Source: Treponema sp.
Lineage (GTDB): Bacteria > Spirochaetota > Spirochaetia > Treponematales > Breznakiellaceae
NCBI GenBank assembly: GCA_031259345.1
Contig: JAIRLQ010000286.1
Coordinates: forward strand, 1 to 9,971
DNA length: 9,971 nt
Reading direction: 5' to 3'
Positions 1 through 6,747 of this stretch are shown here, one piece after another. How positions within the stretch are numbered: position 1 is the stretch's first letter; each line of letters starts with the position of its first letter. The notes below the pieces were generated by a model. That model was given only the letters and a program-made list of their open reading frames with translations. It was not told the DNA's origin and ran no database searches. The translations under genes were made by a program, and so were the position numbers.

Positions 1-423
1 GACCGGCAGGGCGGCGAGGATCTGTCCCGGATGTCCTTTGACGAGCGGATGGTCCACTACAGGCAGAAATATTCGGGCGCCGCGCAATCCCCGGAATCAT
101 CAGCCTTGCCGACGGCCCGGTCAGAGGCAAGCGGCGGCGCGGCCCCCGCAGGCGCGGCGCCCCGTAAAAGCGGCTCCCGGCGGAAACGCGGCGGCGAACG
201 GCCCGGAATCCAGGCTGCGGGAGACGGTCGCCAGCAGGGCCGGAAACGCCGGGATCGCGGCCATGATCGGACCGCGGCGGGCAATGCCGGCAACGACGCC
301 ACGCGGCAGAAAGCCGGGGCGGACAGGGCAGGCCCGCCAAAGGGCGGTCAAAAAGACGCCGTAGCGCCGAAGAAGGGCATACTGAGCCGCATAGCGGGGC
401 TGTTCAGGAAGAAGCCTGAATAA
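1..423 (+). CDS. 3' end of a gene with a basic, low-complexity C-terminal tail (possibly a DEAD-box RNA helicase)
   Basis: The frame is open from base 1 to the TAA at 421-423, so the gene probably starts upstream; the ATG at 31 has no ribosome binding site (GGATCTGTCCCGG precedes it) and is read here as an internal Met. The visible 140 residues begin with a helical segment containing SFDERMVHYRQKY, then about 100 residues rich in Ala, Gly, Arg, Lys and Pro with many RK, RR and GG pairs, and end in a short amphipathic motif, KKGILSRIAGLFRKK. Basic disordered tails of this kind are common on RNA-binding proteins, and spirochaetal DEAD-box helicases are the family I would test first. No catalytic domain is inside the window, so the function is a guess. 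The reading frame itself is likely real: it ends just before a terminator-like hairpin and the next gene's leader. Confidence 0.5.
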   Translation, partial: DRQGGEDLSRMSFDERMVHYRQKYSGAAQSPESSALPTARSEASGGAAPAGAAPRKSGSRRKRGGERPGIQAAGDGRQQGRKRRDRGHDRTAAGNAGNDATRQKAGADRAGPPKGGQKDAVAPKKGILSRIAGLFRKKPE

Positions 424-446
424 CGGGAAATTAAATCCCGGTTTTA
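424..446 (+). terminator. weak terminator-like hairpin after the first gene
   Basis: Directly after the TAA stop, CGGGA (424-428) pairs with TCCCG (436-440) around a 7-base loop and is followed by GGTTTTATTTAT. The stem is only five base pairs and the T run is interrupted, so termination may be inefficient. Its place between two independent genes is what supports it. Confidence 0.3.
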
Positions 447-473
447 TTTATCTTCAATTTTATTTATCTTCAA
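442..473 (+). repeat. perfect tandem duplication of a 16-bp unit
   Basis: TTTTATTTATCTTCAA occurs at 442-457 and again, immediately adjacent and identical, at 458-473. The copies fill most of the gap between the first gene and the CheY-like gene, where its promoter should lie. It could be a recent slippage duplication or a pair of regulator sites. I could not identify a convincing -35/-10 pair here. Confidence 0.8.
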
Positions 474-490
474 TAAACAGGGGACAAAAA

Positions 491-856
491 ATGAAAACTG
501 TTTTGGTGGTTGATGATTCCCGAATCATGAGAAACATTGTAAAAAATACTTTTTCTGAACTGAAAATTCCCTGTCAGTTTATTGAGGCGGGGAACGGCAT
601 TGAGGCGTTGCAAAAACTCCAGATGCAGCCGGTTGATCTTGTTTTGCTGGACTGGAATATGCCGGAACTTTCGGGCCTGGATTTTTTGAAACAGGTCCGG
701 GCCAGGGACGAATATAAAAATTTGCCTGTCATCATGGTTACCAGCGAAGCCGCCCGGTATAATGTTATCGAGGCCCTGAAAAGCGGCGCTACCGATTATA
801 TTATTAAGCCGGTGAATGAAAAAAAATTCCTGGACAAGGTCAAGATAATTTTATAA
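491..856 (+). CDS. single-domain CheY-like response regulator
   Basis: The 121-residue protein is one receiver domain with nothing attached. The phosphorylation site residues are all present: acidic pair D8/D9, phospho-acceptor D54 (in LLDWNMP), switch T84 and K106 before P107. It should be phosphorylated by a histidine kinase and act by protein contact, as CheY does at the flagellar switch or as a relay intermediate. The start is set by CAGGGG (478-483), seven bases before the ATG. It is the first gene of a tight cluster, 15 bases ahead of the CheX gene and followed by a CheA-like membrane kinase, which makes that kinase its likely phosphodonor. The aromatic usually found after the switch Thr in CheY is Y90. 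Whether its target is the flagellar motor or another protein cannot be told from sequence. Confidence 0.93.
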   Translation: MKTVLVVDDSRIMRNIVKNTFSELKIPCQFIEAGNGIEALQKLQMQPVDLVLLDWNMPELSGLDFLKQVRARDEYKNLPVIMVTSEAARYNVIEALKSGATDYIIKPVNEKKFLDKVKIIL

Positions 857-871
857 GTCAAGAGGGAAAAC

Positions 872-1348
872 ATGGAAAAGTATATTCAGCCCTTCATAGA
901 TGTGTGTAAAAATGTATTCAAGGAATTTATCGGCTCCGATCTGACTGCGGGGCGTCCTTATTTCGCGGACGCCGGCGCGATAACCGATTGGGATATTTCC
1001 GCGATAATCGGGCTTACCGGGGAAGCCCGGGGGGCGGTGGTTATATCCATGAAAGAGGGTCTTGCCGTCAAGATTACCGATATTCTTAGCGGAACCCGGC
1101 ATACCGCTTTGGATGACGAGGCAGTGGACGCGGTGGGCGAGATCGTCAATATCATTGCGGGGAATGTAAAAAAGAATCTGGAAGAATCTTTCAGGCTGAT
1201 CATATCCCTGCCGACCATTGTACAGGGGACGGGATACGAGGTTAAATGGCCGCACGATCTGGCCCGGATTATCTGTATTCCCTTTACCATATTTGAAAAT
1301 GATGTATTCAATCTTTCGGTAGCCATAGAATCGGTTAAGGGGGCTTGA
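872..1348 (+). CDS. cheX: CheX-family CheY-P phosphatase
   Basis: The 158-residue protein has the CheC/CheX/FliY-type fold pattern: an N-terminal helix (IQPFIDVCKNVFKEF), a beta segment ending in GEARGAVVISM, and the long helix with the catalytic E-x-x-N motif (E90 and N93 in GEIVNIIAG). A single such motif on one helix is characteristic of CheX, whereas CheC normally has two. CheX dephosphorylates CheY-P and thereby ends the signal; in spirochaetes it is the usual chemotaxis phosphatase. The ribosome binding site AGAGGG (861-866) is five bases before the ATG, and the stop is one base before the start of the kinase gene, so translational coupling is likely. The canonical Treponema cheX sits in a cheA-cheW-cheX-cheY operon; here cheA and cheW are replaced by a membrane kinase, so this is probably a paralogue serving a separate pathway. 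Confidence 0.88.
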   Translation: MEKYIQPFIDVCKNVFKEFIGSDLTAGRPYFADAGAITDWDISAIIGLTGEARGAVVISMKEGLAVKITDILSGTRHTALDDEAVDAVGEIVNIIAGNVKKNLEESFRLIISLPTIVQGTGYEVKWPHDLARIICIPFTIFENDVFNLSVAIESVKGA

Positions 1349-1349
1349 A

Positions 1350-3350
1350 ATGGCGGCAAATACGGGCGACAGGCTTTTACGTTTTTTAACCAGCGGAAAA
1401 TTCGAAAATCCCCGGGATGACGCGGTAATGGACGAGATAGTCCGTTACATCATGTTTAATGTCGCCCTGATAATCGGCGCCCTCCTGCTCATTTCTTTTG
1501 GCATAACCGTTATATCCGCGGGCGGCACCGCGCGGGGGACAGCGGATATTCTTATGGGTTTAATGTGTATCCTGGTGGTTTTCCTCCTCCGAAGCAGGAT
1601 CCCCTTTCTTGTCAGCGGCCTCATTCCCCTGATCCCCTTCGGCCTTCTCTGCGTCATATTGGTTATGAGCGGCGGGGAACGCGGTTTCGCGGGTCTGTGG
1701 ATATATGTGTACCCCCTCATCGTTATTTTTACCCTGGGCCTGTACGCCGGTTCCATCCTTTCCGGCATGGTCCTCCTGGGAACCATCATAGTCACCGTCA
1801 TCCCCGGACTGTCGAACTTTAACTATTTCCGGCCTATGATCTTCCGCATGGCCGGCGTATACATCCTTGTTCTGGTATTAACTATGGTCTATGAGCAGAG
1901 CCGGCTGCTGAAGGATCGCTGGGTGCGGCGATTGACCGCGGCCCTGAGGGCCGAGCGGGACGAAATTGCCGTTATGAAGGATAATTTAAAGACCGGTATT
2001 TTTCTTATGGACAAGGACTATATCATTCAGCCGTCCTATTCAAAATCCCTGGAGGGTATCCTTGGGGATGACGAACTCCAGGGAAAGAAGTTTACCGATT
2101 TTCTCGCTTCCTCCGTCAAAGCCAAAGAGCGGGACACCCTGGAAGATTATTTTGGCATGATTCTAAACCGCGCTTTTGACGCCGCCATGCTGGAAGAGAT
2201 CAATCCCATTGATGAATTTGTGTATATAAACGGGCGGCAAAATACTGAAAAAACCCTGCGCAGCAGTTTCGCGGTGGTAGACCGGGGGCAAAATCACTAT
2301 ATCCTGGGTACTTTGGAGGATATCACCGCGGAAAAATTGCTCAAACAGCAGCTTGAGGAGGAAGAAAGCAAACGGGAAGGGGAAATGCGGGCTTTTTTCC
2401 AGGTTATCCATGTGGATCCGAAGGTATTTAATGATTTTATTGAAGATACCGACTACGAGTTTAACCGAATCAACATAATTCTGAAAGACCAGGAACTGTC
2501 CGCCCGGGAAGCGATGGTGAACATTTACCAGTCCGTCCATGCCATTAAGTCGAACGCCCTTATCCTGGGGCTTGAAAATTTCAGCGGCAAGCTCCATACC
2601 CTGGAAAGCGGCATAAAAGATCTCCGGGACGGAGATGAAATTTCCTTTGAGGATGTTCTGCATATTACGGTAGAACTTGAAAAGATCATGAAGGAAACGG
2701 ATAAATTCCGGGAAATAATCGACAGGCTCCAATCCTTTAACGCGGGCATCGGGGGCAACCGGAGGCAGGATCGCTATGTGCTGGTGGAGACCCTCTCCAA
2801 AGCCTGCGAGAAAGCCGCCCGGGCGTTAAACAAGAAGGCCCAGTTTGTTGTGGAAGATCTTGACGGGATAGTGCTGGAACACGGCCCGCGGCGGGTTATC
2901 AAAGAGGTGCTTACCCAGCTGGTGCGTAACGCGGTTTATCACGGCCTCGAAGATCCCGAAGAACGGGCCAAGCTGGGAAAGAACGCGGAGGGCAAGGTAC
3001 AGCTTTCCATCAAATACGGCGAAAATGAGGTCCACATCAAACTTTCCGATGATGGGAAGGGGCTTGATTTTGACAAGATCCGCAGGAAAGCGGAGGATCT
3101 GCATCTTTTGCAAGACCTCCTGGAAGCTGAGAATGAAAGCCGGTTGTCCCAGGTTATTTTTGCCCCGGGGTTCAGTACGGCGGATACGGCGGATATGCAC
3201 GCCGGACGCGGTATAGGGCTTAATCTCGTTCAGGAACGGGTTCAGGACCTCCACGGTTCCATCGAACTGCAGAGCGAACCGGGAAAGGGAACGGTTTTTA
3301 ATATCTATATTCCTCTTGAACTGAAATCGAATGTTTACAAGGCATCTTAA
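1350..3350 (+). CDS. membrane-bound CheA-like histidine kinase with PAS-like, Hpt and ATPase domains
   Basis: Of 666 residues, roughly 31-181 form a membrane region of about six hydrophobic segments (for example 37-56, 66-80, 86-106, 117-133, 137-153, 168-180). A linker leads to a PAS-like region (about 205-330: KTGIFLMDKDYIIQPSYS and later LGTLEDITAEK) and a Glu-rich coiled segment (327-345). Residues about 355-455 are a histidine phosphotransfer domain with likely phospho-acceptor H397 in SVHAIKSNALILG. Residues about 478-656 are an ATPase domain of CheA type: N box LVRNAVYHGLEDPEER (N527, H531), G1 box DDGKG (567-571), G2 box GRGIGL (619-624). The dimerisation helices typical of ordinary sensor kinases and the CheW-binding domain of CheA are not seen. 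It should sense at the membrane and phosphorylate H397 and then the neighbouring CheY-like protein. The ribosome binding site AAGGGGG (1337-1343) precedes the ATG. The exact ligand is unknown. Confidence 0.88.
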   Translation: MAANTGDRLLRFLTSGKFENPRDDAVMDEIVRYIMFNVALIIGALLLISFGITVISAGGTARGTADILMGLMCILVVFLLRSRIPFLVSGLIPLIPFGLLCVILVMSGGERGFAGLWIYVYPLIVIFTLGLYAGSILSGMVLLGTIIVTVIPGLSNFNYFRPMIFRMAGVYILVLVLTMVYEQSRLLKDRWVRRLTAALRAERDEIAVMKDNLKTGIFLMDKDYIIQPSYSKSLEGILGDDELQGKKFTDFLASSVKAKERDTLEDYFGMILNRAFDAAMLEEINPIDEFVYINGRQNTEKTLRSSFAVVDRGQNHYILGTLEDITAEKLLKQQLEEEESKREGEMRAFFQVIHVDPKVFNDFIEDTDYEFNRINIILKDQELSAREAMVNIYQSVHAIKSNALILGLENFSGKLHTLESGIKDLRDGDEISFEDVLHITVELEKIMKETDKFREIIDRLQSFNAGIGGNRRQDRYVLVETLSKACEKAARALNKKAQFVVEDLDGIVLEHGPRRVIKEVLTQLVRNAVYHGLEDPEERAKLGKNAEGKVQLSIKYGENEVHIKLSDDGKGLDFDKIRRKAEDLHLLQDLLEAENESRLSQVIFAPGFSTADTADMHAGRGIGLNLVQERVQDLHGSIELQSEPGKGTVFNIYIPLELKSNVYKAS

Positions 3351-3390
3351 TGATACCGGGTGTCTTGATAAAGGAAGGTATGGGATTATA

Positions 3391-4137
3391 ATGGCTGATA
3401 ATAGAATAACCGACAAGGATTTTGAAACCGGGGAACGGCATGTTGTTTCCCTGAAATTCCGGATAACCCTGTTTTTCATTATGTTCTTTATGGCTATCAT
3501 AGGGGTATTTATTATTACCTCGGTGTTGCAGGTTTCGGCGGTAACGCGGTTTGTATGTACCCGCCTGGCCCTGCCTCTGGTAAACCAGATGACGGATCTC
3601 ATCGACGGGGACGCCTTTGAGGCCCTGAGTAAATCCCTGGATCCCCTGGATCCCTATTATAGAGAAACCCAGCGGAAAATGCTGGAGATAAAAACGAGGG
3701 GTAATTGCCTGTATTTGTATACTATGGCGCCGGTCAATGCCGACATAGCCCGGTATATTATTGACGGTAGCGCCCCCCCGGAGGACGAGAGGAATTTTTC
3801 CCCCATAGGAACCGAAGAAGCAATCAGCGACGAGGCCTTTATCCGTGTTATGCGGACCAATACCATCCAGTGGGGTTCCATAAACCGGACTGAGGAGTTT
3901 GGAGATTTGATGACCGTCTACGCGCCCATCCTGAATTCCTCGGGGGAGCTGGTAGGTATTATCGGCTGCGACCTGGAGGCGGACGCCATTGTCGAATGGA
4001 TACAGACCCAGGTATTGTGGCAGTTGGGGGTGGTTGCCGTTTTTGTCATTCTGGGCCTGGGGGTATACCTTTCTTTGATTAAAAACCTCAATTCCCTGAT
4101 TAAAAGAATCAACGTCCCGGTGGAGACGCGGCGGTGA
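3391..4137 (+). CDS. two-pass membrane sensor protein with extracytoplasmic ligand-binding domain and no output domain
   Basis: The 248-residue protein has a 23-residue basic/acidic cytoplasmic N-terminus, TM1 (about 24-46), a roughly 160-residue extracytoplasmic domain (LIDGDAFEAL, LYLYTMAPV, then VYAPILNSSGELVGIIGCDLEAD near its end), TM2 (about 209-230) and a tail of only 18 residues. The ectodomain pattern resembles the Cache-like sensors of methyl-accepting chemotaxis proteins; the VYAPI...G.L.GI.G.D pattern is the usual closing strand pair. No HAMP or signalling domain follows, and no frame after the stop restores one. I chose the ATG at 3391 because AAGGAAGG (3371-3378) precedes it; an in-frame ATG at 3331 lies inside the kinase gene without a ribosome binding site. 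The gene follows the kinase by 40 bases, suggesting a partner sensor for it. A truncated chemoreceptor is the alternative. Confidence 0.8.
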   Translation: MADNRITDKDFETGERHVVSLKFRITLFFIMFFMAIIGVFIITSVLQVSAVTRFVCTRLALPLVNQMTDLIDGDAFEALSKSLDPLDPYYRETQRKMLEIKTRGNCLYLYTMAPVNADIARYIIDGSAPPEDERNFSPIGTEEAISDEAFIRVMRTNTIQWGSINRTEEFGDLMTVYAPILNSSGELVGIIGCDLEADAIVEWIQTQVLWQLGVVAVFVILGLGVYLSLIKNLNSLIKRINVPVETRR

Positions 4138-4210
4138 ACAACCCGGAACCTGAGCGGCGGAAAATGGCCGCGGGGCCGGGCCGGCGGACAATAACATTAA
4201 TTACCTGTAA

Positions 4211-5593
4211 ATGACCAAAAATTTAACGGTGGGTAATCCCGCTCTGTTGATCATCAGTTTTGCCGTACCCCTGTTTATCGGTAATCTTTTTCAGCAGTTT
4301 TACAACATGGCGGACACGCTTATTGTCGGACGCACCATCGGGGTAAGCGCGCTTGCGGCGGTAGGCTGTACCGGAAGCATCAACTTTTTTATCCTGGGTT
4401 TTGTGTGGGGTTTTACCCAGGGGACTTCCGTCATAACAAGCCAGCGTTTCGGCGCGGGAGACGAGGCCGGGGTACGGCGCAGTTTTGCCGTGAGCATCTT
4501 CCTCGCCGCCGTCATGACTCTCGTCTTGACGGCCGTCAGCGTTATTACCGCCCGAAAATTCCTTGTTCTTATGCGGACTCCCGTGGAAATCCTGGACGGG
4601 GCTTACAATTATATTATTGTTATTTATTGGGGTATCGCCGCGTCGGTTATATTCAATCTTTTTTCCAACGTGATGCGGGCGGTAGGCGACAGTAAAACCC
4701 CGCTTATCATTCTGGTAATCGCCTGTATCATCAATATTATACTGGATTTTGTGTTCATCCTGATATTCCACACCGGGGTAGAGGGGGCCGCCTATGCCAC
4801 GGTTATCGCGCAGGTAATTTCCGGCCTTTTGTGCATTCCGGTCATCAGAAAAAAACTCACCGTTTTAAGCGTCAGGCGGGAAGACTGGCGTTTTACAAGG
4901 GCCGAAGTCTGGCAGCACCTCAAAGTGGCCTTTCCCATGGGGTTCCAGCTTTCGATCATCGCGATAGGGATAGTGGCGGTTCAGTTTGCCTTAAACGGTC
5001 TGGGAACCCTGGCCGTGGCCGCCTTTACCGCGGGGGGAAAGATAGAACAGCTCGGTACTATGCCGATGGGTTCTTTCGGCGCGGCAATGACTACCTATGT
5101 GGCGCAGAATTACGGCGCCCGAAAGGCGGACCGGATTCAAAAAGGCATATTCCAGTGCCTCGCGTTTTCGGGGATTTTCAGCGTAGTTATCGGGGTGATC
5201 TTTTTCCTCGCCGGTCCGTCCCTGACGGCGATCTTTGTCGGCAGGGACCCGGAAGTTATTTCCCTTGCGCACACCTTTCTCAAAATCGAAGGCTCCTGCC
5301 TTGTCCTGTTGTCCAGTCTGTTTGTGTGCCGCCAGAGTCTTCTCGGATTAAGCGACAGTTTTACTCCCACCGTGGCGGGAATCATGGAACTTGTGATGCG
5401 GATGTTCGGCGCCATTATGCTGTCAAGGTACATCGGTTTCGCCGGCGTCTGCTGGGCGGGCCCCCTGGCATGGCTCGGCGCGGCGGTACCGCTTTTTATC
5501 GCGGTACTGTTTCACATCAAGCGGCTTAACAGGGAATTTCTCGCGGACCGCCGCAGGCAGGATCTTTCCCGCTGCCTGGGAAAAGCCGATTGA
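4211..5593 (+). CDS. MATE-family multidrug/metabolite efflux transporter
   Basis: The 460-residue, highly hydrophobic protein has the length and about 12 transmembrane segments of MATE exporters, which expel drugs or metabolites in exchange for Na+ or H+. Family patterns are clear: the opening PLFIGNLFQQFYNMADTLIVGR, the mid-protein segment NVMRAVGDSKTPLIILV with INIILDFVFI, and the second-half repeat beginning near AFPMGFQLSIIAIGIVAVQFALNGLG. It resembles the NorM/DinF-like branch, but the substrate cannot be inferred. The ATG is directly preceded by an in-frame TAA, so no longer form exists, and no good ribosome binding site is visible (TTACCTGTAA). The gap of 73 bases after the sensor gene is GC-rich around 4165-4186, and I see no clear promoter or terminator, so read-through from the signalling genes is plausible. 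It converges on the dehydrogenase gene with 24 bases between the stops. Confidence 0.95.
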   Translation: MTKNLTVGNPALLIISFAVPLFIGNLFQQFYNMADTLIVGRTIGVSALAAVGCTGSINFFILGFVWGFTQGTSVITSQRFGAGDEAGVRRSFAVSIFLAAVMTLVLTAVSVITARKFLVLMRTPVEILDGAYNYIIVIYWGIAASVIFNLFSNVMRAVGDSKTPLIILVIACIINIILDFVFILIFHTGVEGAAYATVIAQVISGLLCIPVIRKKLTVLSVRREDWRFTRAEVWQHLKVAFPMGFQLSIIAIGIVAVQFALNGLGTLAVAAFTAGGKIEQLGTMPMGSFGAAMTTYVAQNYGARKADRIQKGIFQCLAFSGIFSVVIGVIFFLAGPSLTAIFVGRDPEVISLAHTFLKIEGSCLVLLSSLFVCRQSLLGLSDSFTPTVAGIMELVMRMFGAIMLSRYIGFAGVCWAGPLAWLGAAVPLFIAVLFHIKRLNREFLADRRRQDLSRCLGKAD

Positions 5594-5617
5594 CTACAAG
5601 CCGCCCCGGTCTCCGCC

Positions 5618-6727
5618 CTAAAAGTTAAAGGTATAGGCATCAAGCCCGTATTCGTCTTTCAGGGCCGTTATTGTTTTCTTGAGGCTTTCGTTTAGGGGTA
5701 CGCCGCCTTTTTCCCGCCGCTCCAGCCACGCAAGGTATTCCTTCTCTCCGGCGGTATAGATTCTGTCATGCCCGGGCATTTTTTTGGAGGCCCTTAACTC
5801 ACGCAGAATGTCGCCGGTGGTCTTCCTGAATTTTTCCGGTTCCACGAAGGCGCCTACATCTATGGCAATAAAGAAATGCCCAAGGTGATAGGGGGCTTTT
5901 TTCCCGTCCGCGTCAAGACCGCTCAGGGCCTTGAGAAAGTTCCCCTGCTGCAGCGCGGCGGAAAGAATCTCCACCACCGTCGCGTACCCGTAACCCTTGT
6001 AACCCGCGGTTTCCTCCCCGATGCCTCCCAGGGGAGTAAGGGCAAACGTTCCCCGTGTAAGGCCCTCCAGGGTTTTGCCGGGATCGGTTTCACTTCTGCC
6101 CTGCTGATCGATGACCCAGCCGGGAGGCATGGTTTTACCGATACGCTGGTAATGTTCGATTTTTCCCCGCTGGGAGATCGCCGTAGCGCAGTCCAGTATA
6201 AAGGGAAAATCTTCGTCGGAGGGGATGCCTACCGTAAGGGGGTTGGTACCCAGCATATTTTCCACCCCAAAAGTGGGCGCGATGGAAGGCCGGGCATTGG
6301 TCCCGGTAATGCCGATCATCCCCTCCTTGACCGCCATCGAGGCATAGTAGCCCGCAATGCCGTAGTGGGTAGAATTCCGTACCGCCACCATACCCATGCC
6401 GTACAATTTTGCCTTGTCTATGGCCATCCGCATGGATCGCTTTCCAATTACCTGACCCATTCCGTCGTGACCATCGACAACCGCCGTTGCGGGCCCCTCT
6501 CTTACAACCTCAAATTGGGTCACCGGATTCTGAATCCCGTCTTTAATCCGGTCAATATAGATCGGCTTAAACCGGCCCACACCGTGGGAATCGATACCCC
6601 GTTTGTCGGACTCAATCAGAACTTCCGCGCATATCGCCGCGTCTTCAGGCGGTACGCCAACCTTTATAAAGACATCTTTCATAAAGGATTCTATTTTGTC
6701 AAAACTTTCATACGTGGTTTTTTGCAT
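5618..6727 (-). CDS. LDH2-family malate/L-lactate dehydrogenase
   Basis: The 369-residue protein belongs to the NAD(P)-dependent dehydrogenase family that includes archaeal-type malate dehydrogenase, LDH2 lactate dehydrogenase and ureidoglycolate dehydrogenase, which is unrelated to classical Rossmann-fold MDH/LDH. Family signatures are present: RGIDSHGVGRF (R43, H48), NSTHYGIAGYYA (H121, the likely catalytic His), TNARPSIAPTFG, LGTNPLTVGIP, DCATAISQRGK, and the glycine-rich GYKGYGYATVVEILSAAL. Length fits the family. It should interconvert a 2-hydroxy acid and its 2-oxo acid, with malate/oxaloacetate favoured by the neighbouring malic enzyme gene, though lactate/pyruvate is possible. The ribosome binding site AAGGGGAG (6742-6735) lies seven bases before the ATG and five bases past the malic enzyme stop, leaving no room for a promoter: the two genes are one operon. 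No terminator is obvious in the 24 bases before the converging MATE gene. Confidence 0.93.
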   Translation of the reverse strand: MQKTTYESFDKIESFMKDVFIKVGVPPEDAAICAEVLIESDKRGIDSHGVGRFKPIYIDRIKDGIQNPVTQFEVVREGPATAVVDGHDGMGQVIGKRSMRMAIDKAKLYGMGMVAVRNSTHYGIAGYYASMAVKEGMIGITGTNARPSIAPTFGVENMLGTNPLTVGIPSDEDFPFILDCATAISQRGKIEHYQRIGKTMPPGWVIDQQGRSETDPGKTLEGLTRGTFALTPLGGIGEETAGYKGYGYATVVEILSAALQQGNFLKALSGLDADGKKAPYHLGHFFIAIDVGAFVEPEKFRKTTGDILRELRASKKMPGHDRIYTAGEKEYLAWLERREKGGVPLNESLKKTITALKDEYGLDAYTFNF

Positions 6728-6747
6728 AAATGCGCTCCCCTTGTCTA

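Noticed and set aside
3331..3390. Upstream ATG extending the sensor protein by 20 residues into the kinase gene
   Set aside because: There is no ribosome binding site before 3331, whereas AAGGAAGG precedes the ATG at 3391, and the shorter form has a normal N-terminus before TM1.
3630..3660. Short direct repeat CTGGATCCC within the sensor gene
   Set aside because: It encodes a repeated Leu-Asp-Pro in the ectodomain and needs no explanation beyond coding sequence.
4165..4186. GC-rich run before the MATE gene as a terminator
   Set aside because: The possible stems are short and ambiguous and no T run follows on the + strand, so I cannot support a terminator.
2826..4197. Long minus-strand frames opposite the kinase and sensor genes
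   Set aside because: They are antisense to well-supported coding sequence, lack start signals and read as low-complexity basic sequence.
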